Shown: positions 51,935 through 60,355 of the stretch, one piece after another | Position numbering within the stretch: the stretch's first letter is position 1 | Layout: every line of letters starts with the position of its first letter | Source: Myxococcota bacterium | Lineage (GTDB): Bacteria > Myxococcota_A > UBA9160 > UBA4427 | NCBI GenBank assembly: GCA_041389495.1 | Contig: JAWKRT010000004.1 | Coordinates: forward strand, 186,001 to 250,000 | Length of the DNA: 64,000 nt | Direction of reading: 5' to 3' | The notes under the pieces: model-generated | Databases searched by the model: none | The model's input: only the letters and a program-made list of their open reading frames with translations | What the model was told of the DNA's origin: nothing | Position numbers and translations under genes: made by a program

Positions 51935-52657
51935 GTGAAGGACGCGCGCTTCGGCCACGGGTTCTGGCCCTATCTCCTTCCGTACTTCGCGTTCCTGCTG
52001 CTGTCGGAGGTGGGCGGCCGACTGCCCGAGGGCGCCTGGCTCGCGGTGCTCGCCCTGAAGCCGCTCGTGCCCGCGGCGCTGGTCGCGTACTTCTGGCGCC
52101 GCGGCATGTACCCGGAGCTGCGCGGCTTCGGCGCCCGCGCGCGCGGCCTTCCCCTCGACCTGCTCGTCGGCGCGGCCTCGGGCGCGCTGTGGATGGCGCC
52201 CTATCTGCTGCTTCCGGCCGATCTCGGCGAGGGGCTCGGGAGCCTGTGGCCCGACCGGAGCGCGGGCTTCGACCCGGCGCGCGCGGGCGCGTCGCTCGCG
52301 CCGCTCGTGCTCGCACTCCGCTTCGTCGGCTACGCCGGCGTCACGCCCGTCTTCGAGGAGCTCTTCATCCGCAGCTTCGTGATGCGCTATGCGGAGGTCT
52401 TCGATCGCGGTGGCGACTTCCGCGACGTCCCGGTCGCGCGCTACACGCCGCGCGGGCTGTGGGTGTCGGCGGTGTTCTTCGTGCTGGGGCACGTCTTCTG
52501 GGAGTGGTGGGTGGCCCTTCCCTGGGTACTCGCGACGAGCGCCTACTTCTACTGGCGCGGGCACCTCGGCGCGGTCGTCGCCGCGCACGCCGCGGCGAAC
52601 GCGACGATCCTCGTCGCGGCCGTCCTCGCGGACGGCCCGCTCTGGTTCTTCGTGTGA
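51935..52657 (+). CDS. CAAX-protease-like membrane protein (exosortase-associated type)
   Basis: 240 residues with about seven hydrophobic segments (LLPYFAFLLL, WLAVLALKPLVPAALVAYF and others). The glutamate pair E141-E142 in TPVFEELFIRSFVMRY, the histidine of FVLGHVFWEWW and HAAANATI form the CPBP intramembrane-protease pattern. The overall layout matches the CAAX-protease-related family seen in exosortase/PEP-CTERM genomes, a recollection rather than a search. The EpsI gene at 55988 supports that context. The GTG at 51935 has no strong ribosome site. The gene starts 85 bases after tRNA-Arg. Confidence 0.75.
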   Translation: MKDARFGHGFWPYLLPYFAFLLLSEVGGRLPEGAWLAVLALKPLVPAALVAYFWRRGMYPELRGFGARARGLPLDLLVGAASGALWMAPYLLLPADLGEGLGSLWPDRSAGFDPARAGASLAPLVLALRFVGYAGVTPVFEELFIRSFVMRYAEVFDRGGDFRDVPVARYTPRGLWVSAVFFVLGHVFWEWWVALPWVLATSAYFYWRGHLGAVVAAHAAANATILVAAVLADGPLWFFV

Positions 52658-52702
52658 TCGAACGGGCGCCGCGCACCGCGCGGTGCGCGCGTGCGAGCGA
52701 TG

Positions 52703-53026
52703 CTAGGCGGCGCCGCGGCTTCCGCGCCGGACGCGCTGCGCGAGCTCGGTGAGCTCGACGATCGCCTTGCGCGCCTCGTCGCCCGCGCGAGCGGCGCTCG
52801 CGGTGGCGACCCGTTCCGCGGCGTCGACGATCGAGGGATAGCCCGCTTCGCGTGCGGCGGCGGCGAGCTCGCCGGCGGCGCGCGAGATCGCGCCGAAGTC
52901 GCCCGCCATCTCGCCGTCCTGCAAGCCGTCGACCCGCTCGGCGAGGCCGATCACGAAGGATTCGACCACGTCGCGCATCGAGAGATCCTCGTCGAAGTCG
53001 GAGTAGATGGGCGGCGAAGGCTTCAC
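52703..53026 (-). CDS. Small helical protein, HPt-like
   Basis: 107 residues from a GTG preceded by AGGGG. The sequence is almost entirely helical and amphipathic: MRDVVESFVIGLAERVDGLQ, AISRAAGELAAAAREAGYPS and DEARKAIVELTELAQRV. The pattern recalls four-helix HPt domains, but no phospho-accepting His is visible, so a docking or inactive HPt-like role is possible. Function unknown. Confidence 0.6.
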   Translation of the reverse strand: MKPSPPIYSDFDEDLSMRDVVESFVIGLAERVDGLQDGEMAGDFGAISRAAGELAAAAREAGYPSIVDAAERVATASAARAGDEARKAIVELTELAQRVRRGSRGAA

Positions 53027-53145
53027 GCCGGCCCCTATCGGACGGGCTCCCGGGCGACTGAACGCACGGACACGGCGGCGACGGACTCGGGCGAATCGAG
53101 GAGGGGCACGCCACCGGGCGGCGGCGCGCGGAAGTGCGGGCGCGC

Positions 53146-53805
53146 TCAGCGCGGGCGCGTCATCACGAGCGGGAGGCGCAGTCGCGTGCCGTCGCTCGCG
53201 ACGAGCTCGAGCACGAGCTTCCGAAGGCCCTCGAGGTCGGCGAGGAGGCGCGCGTCGTCGCTCTCCGCCTCGATCTCGCGCAGTGTCGCGGTGCCGCCGC
53301 GGAAGTCGACGTCGCGCGTGGCGCCGCTTCCGACCTCGATCGTGCGCAGCGTTCCCTCGCTCACGTGGAACGAGAAGCCGCGCTCGCGCCGCAGCGCGGC
53401 GGCGAAGTCGCGGCGCGCAGTGTCCGCCCGGGTGCGACCGGGAAGGCGGAGGTCGAGGTGGCCGAGGAGGTTCGGCGCGGGCGTGCCGCGATCGTCGAAG
53501 CAGCGCGAGGCGAGCGGGACGTCGAGGTCCGAGAAGGTCAGGCGAGCGACCGGCGGCTGCACGCGGCGCGGCCCGGGCGCGACGAGGACGCGCCGCCCGC
53601 CGCGCACGGGCGCGCCCTCGATGTCGCAGATGACCGGCGAGACGTAGCGGCCGCGCGCCCAGTCGATCGCGAGCTGGTTGAGGTCGGGCTCCCCGCGCGC
53701 GGGAGCGGCGAGCGCGAGCGAGGCGAGCGCGCCCCCGAGAAGGGAGACGCGCGCGATCGAACGCACCGCGCGTCGGCGCGCGTCGGCTGCCGCGGAGCTG
53801 CACAT
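53146..53805 (-). CDS. Exported protein of unknown function
   Basis: 219 residues from the ATG at 53805. The signal peptide has Arg residues, then VSLLGGALASLALAAPARG. The mature part is beta-rich with cysteines in ISPVICDIEG-like and LASRCFDDRG contexts, which could form a disulfide. The ribosome site is weak and the start is not certain; an ATG at 53871 lies in the same frame. No family recognised. Confidence 0.55.
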   Translation of the reverse strand: MCSSAAADARRRAVRSIARVSLLGGALASLALAAPARGEPDLNQLAIDWARGRYVSPVICDIEGAPVRGGRRVLVAPGPRRVQPPVARLTFSDLDVPLASRCFDDRGTPAPNLLGHLDLRLPGRTRADTARRDFAAALRRERGFSFHVSEGTLRTIEVGSGATRDVDFRGGTATLREIEAESDDARLLADLEGLRKLVLELVASDGTRLRLPLVMTRPR

Positions 53806-53921
53806 GGCGCGCGAGGCTACCAGCTCGGTGCGCCGCGCGGCGCGGCGCGTGCGCGGGCGTCGCGCCGTCACCGCGTCGCAGCGGTTGACACGCGCGCGCG
53901 GGCTGACGCACGCTCGCGGGC

Positions 53922-54221
53922 GTGCGCTGCGCGTCCTGTCACCGCGAGATCGAGCTCGGCCCCGAGCGACGCGTCGGCTTTCGCGACACGTGCGAGGGGT
54001 GCGACGCGGATCTGCACAGCTGCGTCCACTGCGCGCACTACGAGCCCGGCGCGTACAACGACTGCCGAGAGCCGTCGGCCGAGCGCGTGCGGGACCGCGA
54101 CCGCGCCAACCGCTGCGACTGGTTCCAGCCGGGTGACCGGACGGGCGAAGGAGCGGACGGACGCGGCGCGGCCCTCGCGGACCTCGACGCGCTCTTCAAG
54201 AAGCCCTCCGGACCGAGGTGA
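53922..54221 (+). CDS. Small cysteine-rich zinc-ribbon-like protein
   Basis: 99 residues from a GTG at 53922. Cys and His residues cluster in the first 60 residues: MRCASCHREIEL, TCEGCDADLHSCVHCAHYEPG, DCREP and RCDWF. The CxxC pairs suggest two or more metal or Fe-S sites. The family is not recognised by name. The next gene starts 7 bases after the stop, so it may be co-transcribed with the glycosyltransferase. Confidence 0.72.
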   Translation: MRCASCHREIELGPERRVGFRDTCEGCDADLHSCVHCAHYEPGAYNDCREPSAERVRDRDRANRCDWFQPGDRTGEGADGRGAALADLDALFKKPSGPR

Positions 54222-54228
54222 GCCGCGC

Positions 54229-54969
54229 ATGACGACGGACCTGGATCTCCCGAGCGACGCCGCGTTCGCGACGGGCCCGCGGCCGCGGCTCTCGGTCGTG
54301 ATCCCCGTCTACAACGAGAAGGGAACGCTGCGCGAGCTCGTCAAGCGCGTCGAGTCGGTCGCGATCGACAAGGAGATCGTGCTCGTCGACGACTGCTCGA
54401 CCGACGGAACGCGCGATCTCCTGCGCGATCTCGAGGGAACGCCCGGCCTCCGCGTCTTCTACCAGGACCGGAACCAGGGCAAGGGCGCCGCCCTGCGTCG
54501 CGGCCTCGCCGCGGCGCGCGGCGAGATGGCGATCATCCAGGACGCCGACCTCGAGTACGACCCCTCCGAGTATCCGAAGCTCATCCAGCCGATCGTCGAC
54601 GGGCGCGCCGACGTCGTCTACGGCTCGCGCTTCGTCGGGTCGGAGGCTCACCGCGTGCTCTACTTCTGGCACTCGGTCGGCAACCGCGTGCTCACGACGG
54701 TCTCGAACATGTTCACGAACCTGAACCTCACGGACATGGAGACCTGCTACAAGGTCTTCCGCCGCGAGGTGCTGGCGTCGTTCGAGATCGAAGAGGACCG
54801 CTTCGGCGTCGAGCCGGAGATCACCGCGAAGATCGCGAAGGGGCGCTGGCGCGTCTACGAGGTCGGCATCTCGTACAGCGGCCGCACCTACGAGGAAGGC
54901 AAGAAGATCGGCTGGCGCGACGGCGTGCGCGCGATCGTCTGCATCCTCAAGTACAACCTCTTCCGCTAG
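54229..54969 (+). CDS. Family 2 glycosyltransferase (dolichyl-phosphate mannose synthase-like)
   Basis: 246 residues. The GT-A nucleotide site LSVVIPVYNEKGTLRELVKR, then VDDCSTDGTRDLL, DQDAD-type motif IIQDADLEYDPSEYP and YGSRFVG identify a polyprenyl-phosphate glycosyl synthase of the Dpm1/ArnC-like class. There is no clear C-terminal membrane domain, so it may be peripheral. Its product could donate sugar to a surface glycan. The stop codon shares CTAG with the convergent decarboxylase. Confidence 0.9.
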   Translation: MTTDLDLPSDAAFATGPRPRLSVVIPVYNEKGTLRELVKRVESVAIDKEIVLVDDCSTDGTRDLLRDLEGTPGLRVFYQDRNQGKGAALRRGLAAARGEMAIIQDADLEYDPSEYPKLIQPIVDGRADVVYGSRFVGSEAHRVLYFWHSVGNRVLTTVSNMFTNLNLTDMETCYKVFRREVLASFEIEEDRFGVEPEITAKIAKGRWRVYEVGISYSGRTYEEGKKIGWRDGVRAIVCILKYNLFR

Positions 54970-55940
54970 GCGCGCGCCGACAGCAGGTCGTCGAAGTAGG
55001 CGATCGTCTGCTTCAGGCCCTCCGCCAGAGGCGTGCGCGGCGCCCAGTCGAGCTTCTCGCGGGCGAGCCCGATGTCGGGGCAGCGCTGCGTCGGGTCGTC
55101 CTGCGGCAGCGGCTCGTGCACGAGCTTCGACGGCGAGCCGGTGAGCTCGAGCACGAGCTCGGCGAGCTCGATCATCGTGAACTCGCCCGGGTTCCCGAGG
55201 TTCATCGGGCCGGTCACGTCGGCGGGCGAGCGCATGAGCCGGACGAATCCCTCGATCAGGTCGTCGACATAGCAGAAGGAACGCGTCTGCGAGCCGTCGC
55301 CGTAGATCGTGATCGGCTGCTTCGTGAGCGCCTGCACGATGAAGTTGCTGACGACGCGGCCGTCGCCCGGGTCCATCCGCGGACCGTACGTGTTGAAGAT
55401 GCGCGCGACCTTGATCTGCAGGCCGTGCTGGCGGTGGTAGTCGAAGAAGAGCGTCTCCGCGCAGCGCTTGCCCTCGTCGTAGCACGAGCGGATCCCGACG
55501 GGATTCACGTGGCCCCAGTAGTCCTCGCGCTGCGGATGGACCTGCGGGTCGCCGTAGACCTCGGACGTCGAGGCCTGGAAGATGCGCGCCCGCAGCCGCT
55601 TCGCGAGCCCGAGCATGTTGATCGCGCCGTGGACGCTCGTCTTCGTCGTCTGCACGGGGTCGTTCTGGTAGTGGACGGGCGATGCCGGGCACGCGAGGTT
55701 GAAGATCTCGTCGGCCTCGACGTAGAGCGGGAACGTCACGTCGTGCCGGACGAGCTCGAAGCGCCGGTCGTCGAGGAGCGCTTCGACGTTGCGCCGGCTC
55801 CCGGTGTAGAAGTTGTCGACGCAGATCACCTCGTGGCCTTCGGCGAGGAGGCGCTCGCACAGGTGCGAGCCGAGGAACCCGGCGCCGCCGGTGACGAGCG
55901 TGCGCGGGCGCCGATAGGGGTTGCGGGTCGTTCGCTGCAT
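54966..55940 (-). CDS. UDP-glucuronic acid decarboxylase (UDP-xylose synthase)
   Basis: 324 residues, short-chain dehydrogenase of the extended type. NAD loop VTGGAGFLGSHLCERLL is at 17-33. Catalytic TSEVYGDP, then SCYDEGKRCAE with the Tyr-x3-Lys pair. Substrate block VARIFNTYGPRMDPGDGRVVSNF and DDPTQRCPDIGLAREKL are typical of Uxs. It makes UDP-xylose from UDP-glucuronate, a pentose donor for glycan assembly. GAGGAA precedes the ATG. Its last codon overlaps the last codon of the convergent glycosyltransferase. Confidence 0.92.
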   Translation of the reverse strand: MQRTTRNPYRRPRTLVTGGAGFLGSHLCERLLAEGHEVICVDNFYTGSRRNVEALLDDRRFELVRHDVTFPLYVEADEIFNLACPASPVHYQNDPVQTTKTSVHGAINMLGLAKRLRARIFQASTSEVYGDPQVHPQREDYWGHVNPVGIRSCYDEGKRCAETLFFDYHRQHGLQIKVARIFNTYGPRMDPGDGRVVSNFIVQALTKQPITIYGDGSQTRSFCYVDDLIEGFVRLMRSPADVTGPMNLGNPGEFTMIELAELVLELTGSPSKLVHEPLPQDDPTQRCPDIGLAREKLDWAPRTPLAEGLKQTIAYFDDLLSARA

Positions 55941-55987
55941 GCGGTCGGGTTCCTCGGGGCGGCGCGGCGCGGAGCGCGCGCCGACGG

Positions 55988-56671
55988 CTATCCGGCGGCG
56001 CGCGCGACGCGCGCGCGCGGAGCGGCGGCTTCCTCGGGCCAGTGGGCGGCGAGCTCTTCGTCGAGCGCGGCGCCGAAGCGGAACAGTCGCGCGCGGATCG
56101 CGTCGACGTCCATCCCGTCGATCGGCGCGCTGATGCGGACGAACGCGCCGTCGGCGCGCCCGTCCGCGATGCGTCCCACGAAGCGGTCCCACGCGTGCGC
56201 GACCGCGCCCACGAGATGCGCGGAGCGATGGGAGCGGTACCAGAAGTGCACGAGGCGCTCGTCGCCCGCGCGCCCGACGCGGATCTCGGTCGCGCGGCCG
56301 CCGCCCGGGAGCGTCACGGTGCGCGTCGCGCCCTCGACGATCGAGAAGCCGGCGGACGGGTAGCAGACGAAGGGCGAGTGCTCGGAGCGCCCGCCGCGCT
56401 CCGTCCCGTAGTAGCCGACGTAGAGCCACACGACGCCGCCCGCCGGGTCGACGTACGTGCGCTGCACGTTGCGATCGGCGCGGAGCATCCGCTCGACCGT
56501 CTCCTCGAGCGGGATGTCGCGCCCGCGCCAGCCGGCGATCTCCATCGCGATGCCGTCGAGCGATTCGGCCTGCACCTCGAGCGGGGCGCGGAGCCGGAGC
56601 GTCCACGCGGCGCCGCCCGCGGCGAGCAGCACGACGGCGAGCGCCGCGTTCTGCCAGGCGTGCGCGCTCAC
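55988..56671 (-). CDS. EpsI family protein (exosortase-associated)
   Basis: 227 residues from a GTG overlapping the upstream stop. A signal anchor (ALAVVLLAAGGAAWTL) precedes an EpsI domain: IAGWRGRDIPLEETVERML, VWLYVGYYGTERGG, HSPFVCYPSAGFSIVEG and LVHFWYRSH. EpsI is usually encoded next to, or fused with, an exosortase; none is in this window. Here it is the last gene of the DprE2-DprE1-UbiA set, tying it to polysaccharide export. It may release or modify a surface polymer; the role is inferred. Confidence 0.82.
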   Translation of the reverse strand: MSAHAWQNAALAVVLLAAGGAAWTLRLRAPLEVQAESLDGIAMEIAGWRGRDIPLEETVERMLRADRNVQRTYVDPAGGVVWLYVGYYGTERGGRSEHSPFVCYPSAGFSIVEGATRTVTLPGGGRATEIRVGRAGDERLVHFWYRSHRSAHLVGAVAHAWDRFVGRIADGRADGAFVRISAPIDGMDVDAIRARLFRFGAALDEELAAHWPEEAAAPRARVARAAG

Positions 56672-57429
56672 AGCGCGAGCCTGCGGAAGAGCGCGTCCGG
56701 CGCGAGCCGCACGGCGAGCAGGATCCAGCGCCAGAACCACGGCGTGTAGACGACGCGCCGATTGCGCCGGATGCCGCGCACGACGTCGCGCGCGACGACC
56801 GACGGCTTCGCCGCCAGGAAGACGCCGGGGCGTCCCCACGTCATCGGCGTGTCCACGAAGCCGGGCTTGACGAGCGTGACCCCGACGCCCGCCTTCGCGA
56901 GCCGCACGCGGAGCCCGTCGACGTAGGTCGCGAGCGCGGCCTTGGTCGATCCGTAGAGGTAGTTGCTCTGCCGTCCGCGATCGCCCGCGACGGAGCCGAC
57001 CGCGCACAGGAACCCGCCGCGGTTCGCGGCGAGGCGCGGCGCGAGCTCCTCGCAGAGGGACACGACGCTCGCGTAGTTGACGTCGATCATGCGTCGGGCG
57101 AGCGCGAAGTCGGCCTCGGCGTCGGCCTGCTCGGCCATCTCGCCCACCACGACGACGAGGCCCTCGAGCCCGGGCTCCTCGCCCGGGAACGCGCGCTCCG
57201 CGCGTCGGACGAACTCGGCGTGCTCGTCGAACGCGAGCGCCTCGTAGCGGACCACGCGCGCGTCGCTGCCCGTGCGGATCGCGATGTCCTTCGCGATCAG
57301 CTCGAGCTCCGCGACGCGTCGGCCGCACAGCACGACGCGCGCTCCGTCGCGCGCGAGTCGCGTGGCGATCGCGCGGCCGATGCTCGACGTCGCGCCGACG
57401 ACGGCGACGCGCTCGATGCGCGACCTCAT
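56668..57429 (-). CDS. Short-chain dehydrogenase, DprE2-like
   Basis: 253 residues. Cofactor loop VVGATSSIGRAIATRLA, catalytic Ser in VGSVAGDRGRQSNYLYGSTKAAL with YxxxK, and VKPGFVDTPMTWGRPG. The last stretch and the position directly after the FAD enzyme match DprE2, which reduces decaprenylphosphoryl-2-keto-ribose to the arabinose form. The C-terminus is hydrophobic (FWRWILLAVRLAPDAL), so it may sit on the membrane. It is coupled to DprE1 upstream and EpsI downstream by 4-base overlaps. Confidence 0.82.
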   Translation of the reverse strand: MRSRIERVAVVGATSSIGRAIATRLARDGARVVLCGRRVAELELIAKDIAIRTGSDARVVRYEALAFDEHAEFVRRAERAFPGEEPGLEGLVVVVGEMAEQADAEADFALARRMIDVNYASVVSLCEELAPRLAANRGGFLCAVGSVAGDRGRQSNYLYGSTKAALATYVDGLRVRLAKAGVGVTLVKPGFVDTPMTWGRPGVFLAAKPSVVARDVVRGIRRNRRVVYTPWFWRWILLAVRLAPDALFRRLAL

Positions 57430-58796
57430 CCGTCCACCAGTCCGAGGCGGCGCCCGAGCGACGAAGAGAAGCGGTTCTCGGGGTCGACCTTCGCCTTCAG
57501 GTCGCGGAAGCGGCCGAGCTCGGGGTACATCGCGCGCAGGCTCTCCGCATGGAGGCACGAATCCTTCGCGAGGTACACGCAGCCACCGTGGCGGAGCACG
57601 ATGTCGTCGAGGCGCGCGACGACTTCGAGCAGCTTCGCGCTCGGCGCCGGCATGTCGAGCGTCAGCGTGATGCCCGGCCGCGGGAACGAGAGCAGCCCTC
57701 CGCTCGCGTCGCCGAGCGACTTGAGGACCGCGAGGAAGGCGGGCCAGTTCGCGCGCGAGATCTCCTCGAGCAGCGCGACCACGCCCGCGCGCTCCGCGCC
57801 GCGCGGGATGAGCGCCTGGTACTGGATCGCGCCGCGCGTGCCGTAGGCGCGGTTCCATGCGCGTACGCGGTCGAGCGGGTAGAAGAACCGGTTGCAGTCG
57901 GTGACGAAGCGCCCGTCGCGGTGCGCGTGGTAGAAGCCGGTGTTGAACGCGCGCACCGTGAACGGGTTGAGCGTCCCGTTCGGCAGCGGGAAGGGGACGG
58001 CGAGGGGGATCGGCGGGCCCGCCGAGAACGGAGCGGCGCGGCGCTTCTCGGGGAGCTCGTCGTGCGGCGTGTGGTTCGCGCGCATGACGACGGACCGGCC
58101 GAGGCTCTGGCCGCGCGCCAGGCAGTCGATCCACGTGACCACGTAGTGGTGCTTGTGATCGTTCAGCAGGAAGCTCTCGAGCACGGCGTCGAGGTTCGGA
58201 CACTTCTCGTAGTCGACCGTCACGTAGGCGCTCTCGACGCGCATGAGGCGGATGCGCGCGTCGAGCACGACGCCCGTGAGCCCCATGCCGCCGGTCGTCG
58301 CCCAGAAGACGTCGGCGTTCTGTGTGCGCGAGCAGTCGAGTACGTCGCCGCTCGCGGTGAGCAGACGGAAGTCCTCGAGGAAGGCGGAGATCGAGCCGCT
58401 GTGGTGGTGGTTCTTGCCGTGGACGTCGGCGGCGATCGCGCCGCCGAGCGTGATGAACTTGGTCCCCGGCGTGACCGGGAAGAAGAACCCCTGCGGCAGG
58501 AAGACGTCGAGGATGTCGGCGAGGCTGACCGCCGCCTCGCACCACAGCACGCCCGTCTCGGGGTCGAAGTCGAGCATGCGGTCGAGCCGCTCGCCGAGCA
58601 GCACGGCGCCGCCGCGGTTGAGTGCGGCGTCGCCGTAGGCGCGGCCGAGACCGCGCGCGATCACGCTCGGCTGCGGGGCGCCGAGCACGAGCTCGCGGAG
58701 CTCGTCGCGCCGCTCGGGGCGGTAGACGTCGCACTCCTCGACCGGGAAGTGGCCCCAGCCCGCGAGACGCCGGGTCGCCGACGGCGGCAGCGTCAT
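57426..58796 (-). CDS. FAD-linked oxidoreductase, DprE1-like
   Basis: 456 residues. VAO-type FAD domain: PSVIARGLGRAYGDAALN, GGAIAADVHGKNHHHSGS and TTGGMGLTGVVLDAR. The C-terminal active site is VYLAKDSCLHAESLRAMYP, with the lysine of AKDS. It pairs with DprE2 to epimerise decaprenylphosphoryl ribose to arabinose. In place of the cysteine targeted by benzothiazinone drugs in Mycobacterium (context GWNICVDFP) the equivalent stretch here is GITLTLDMP, a Thr. That alignment is by eye. Confidence 0.87.
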   Translation of the reverse strand: MTLPPSATRRLAGWGHFPVEECDVYRPERRDELRELVLGAPQPSVIARGLGRAYGDAALNRGGAVLLGERLDRMLDFDPETGVLWCEAAVSLADILDVFLPQGFFFPVTPGTKFITLGGAIAADVHGKNHHHSGSISAFLEDFRLLTASGDVLDCSRTQNADVFWATTGGMGLTGVVLDARIRLMRVESAYVTVDYEKCPNLDAVLESFLLNDHKHHYVVTWIDCLARGQSLGRSVVMRANHTPHDELPEKRRAAPFSAGPPIPLAVPFPLPNGTLNPFTVRAFNTGFYHAHRDGRFVTDCNRFFYPLDRVRAWNRAYGTRGAIQYQALIPRGAERAGVVALLEEISRANWPAFLAVLKSLGDASGGLLSFPRPGITLTLDMPAPSAKLLEVVARLDDIVLRHGGCVYLAKDSCLHAESLRAMYPELGRFRDLKAKVDPENRFSSSLGRRLGLVDG

Positions 58797-60355
58797 CGGA
58801 GGGCCGCCGCGATGCCGACGAGCGCGATCGCGGCGCCGGCGAGATAGGAGACGCGATCGGTGGCGGCGAACAGCACGGGATCGTCCGTCATCTCTCCGCG
58901 ACGCGCGAGGAACCAGATCCGCGTCACCCAGAACAGCATGATCGGGCAGATGCCCCAGAGCAAGCCGCCCGACGCGTAGAGCCGCTCGACGGAGTCGCTG
59001 CTCACGTAGAGCGCGAGCACGAGCACGGACATGTAGCCGGACGTCGTGCCCATGTTCTCGACGAGGCCGATGTCGTCGACCTCGTAGCCGCGGCGGTCGA
59101 GCTTCTCGCGCTGGTCGGCCTTCGCGCCGAGCAGCTCCGCGTAGCGCTTCACGAACGCGAGGCTCAGGAAGAAGAACATCGAGAACGCGAGCAGCCAGGG
59201 CGAGACCGCGACCCCGGCGGCCGCGCCCCCGGCCAGGATGCGGTGCGTGTACAGGCCGGCGAGCAGCAGCACGTCGAGGAACACGCGCTCCTTGAAGTAG
59301 AACGAGTACGACGTCGTGAGCGCCAGGTAGCCGAGCAGCATCGCCGTCGCCTTCGCGTTCAGGACCGCGAGCGAGAGGCCGACGCCCGCGGCGAGCAGCG
59401 CGAGCGAGAGCGCGAAGCCGGTGGGGATCGCGAGTGCGCCCGCCGCGAACGGGCGCTCGCGCTTGCGCGGGTGGCGACGGTCCGCCTCGACGTCGAGCAG
59501 GTCGTTCCACAGGTAGGTCGCGGAAGCCACGCAACAGAACGACACGAAGGCCGCGACCACCTGGGCGAGGCGCGTCGGCGAGCCGATCTCGTGCGCCAGC
59601 AGGATCGGCGCGAAGAGCAGGACGTTCTTCACCCACTGGTACGGGCGCAGCGCGCGGAGGGCGGGCCGCAGCGCGCTGCCGCGGTGCGACAGCGTGCGAA
59701 CGGGAATGCCGAGGGCGCGCGCCGCGCGCTCCGTCCCGGGCGAGGCTGCGACGACCGTGGCCGCGACGGCGCCGCGCCAGATCGCGAGGTCGGCGCGCGC
59801 GTCACCGGCGTACTCGAACGGGCGGTCGCCCTCGCGCTCGCGGATCGCGCGGAGCTTCGCCTCGGCCTTGTTGTTCGCGGTGCCGTCGCTCCCGATCACG
59901 TCGTCGAAGAGCCCCGTGTGCGCGGCGACGGCGTGCGCGAGCGAGGCGTCGCTCGCGGTCGCGAGCACCGTGCGGCGCCCGTTGGCGCGCTCGCCGCGGA
60001 CGTAGGCGAGCACTTCCTCGCGATAGGGCAGGGTGGCGACGTCGACGTCGACGCGCGCCGCGAGCTCGCGCTTGAGCGCCGCGCGCCCGCGCGCGAGCCA
60101 GAAGGGGAGACGCAGCAGCGAGGCGGGCTCGCGCTGCGCGAGCCGGCACACGGACTCCCAGAGCAGATCGGTCGCGATCAGCGTCCCGTCGAGATCGACG
60201 TAGAGCGTCGTCGCGGACGCGCCCTCGCGAGCCGGCTGCCTCGCCGAGAGCGTCACGGGTGCGTCGCCCGGCGAGGCGCTCGCTCGGCCGCGGGACGCGT
60301 CGCGTGCACCGGCAGCGCGGTCGCGCGGGAACGGCTTCGGGGTCGGGCTCCGCAT
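58793..60355 (-). CDS. HAD phosphatase fused to UbiA-type prenyltransferase (DPPR synthase-like)
   Basis: 520 residues. N-terminal HAD domain (about 50-235): YVDLDGTLIATDLLWES, TASDASL and EYAGDARADLAIW. The C-terminal UbiA domain (about 245-520) has the metal-binding NDLLDVEADRRHPRKRERPF and eight or so membrane segments. UbiA of this type adds 5-phosphoribose to decaprenyl phosphate; the HAD part could then remove the 5-phosphate. The fusion would cover both steps of Rv3806c and Rv3807c of Mycobacterium. The start is uncertain; a GTG after the Arg-rich head is possible. It is coupled to dprE1. Confidence 0.85.
   Translation of the reverse strand: MRSPTPKPFPRDRAAGARDASRGRASASPGDAPVTLSARQPAREGASATTLYVDLDGTLIATDLLWESVCRLAQREPASLLRLPFWLARGRAALKRELAARVDVDVATLPYREEVLAYVRGERANGRRTVLATASDASLAHAVAAHTGLFDDVIGSDGTANNKAEAKLRAIREREGDRPFEYAGDARADLAIWRGAVAATVVAASPGTERAARALGIPVRTLSHRGSALRPALRALRPYQWVKNVLLFAPILLAHEIGSPTRLAQVVAAFVSFCCVASATYLWNDLLDVEADRRHPRKRERPFAAGALAIPTGFALSLALLAAGVGLSLAVLNAKATAMLLGYLALTTSYSFYFKERVFLDVLLLAGLYTHRILAGGAAAGVAVSPWLLAFSMFFFLSLAFVKRYAELLGAKADQREKLDRRGYEVDDIGLVENMGTTSGYMSVLVLALYVSSDSVERLYASGGLLWGICPIMLFWVTRIWFLARRGEMTDDPVLFAATDRVSYLAGAAIALVGIAAALR

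Noticed and set aside
53885..53890. Promoter for the cysteine-rich gene from TTGACA at 53885
   Set aside because: No acceptable -10 hexamer occurs at 16-19 bases downstream, so the match is probably chance.
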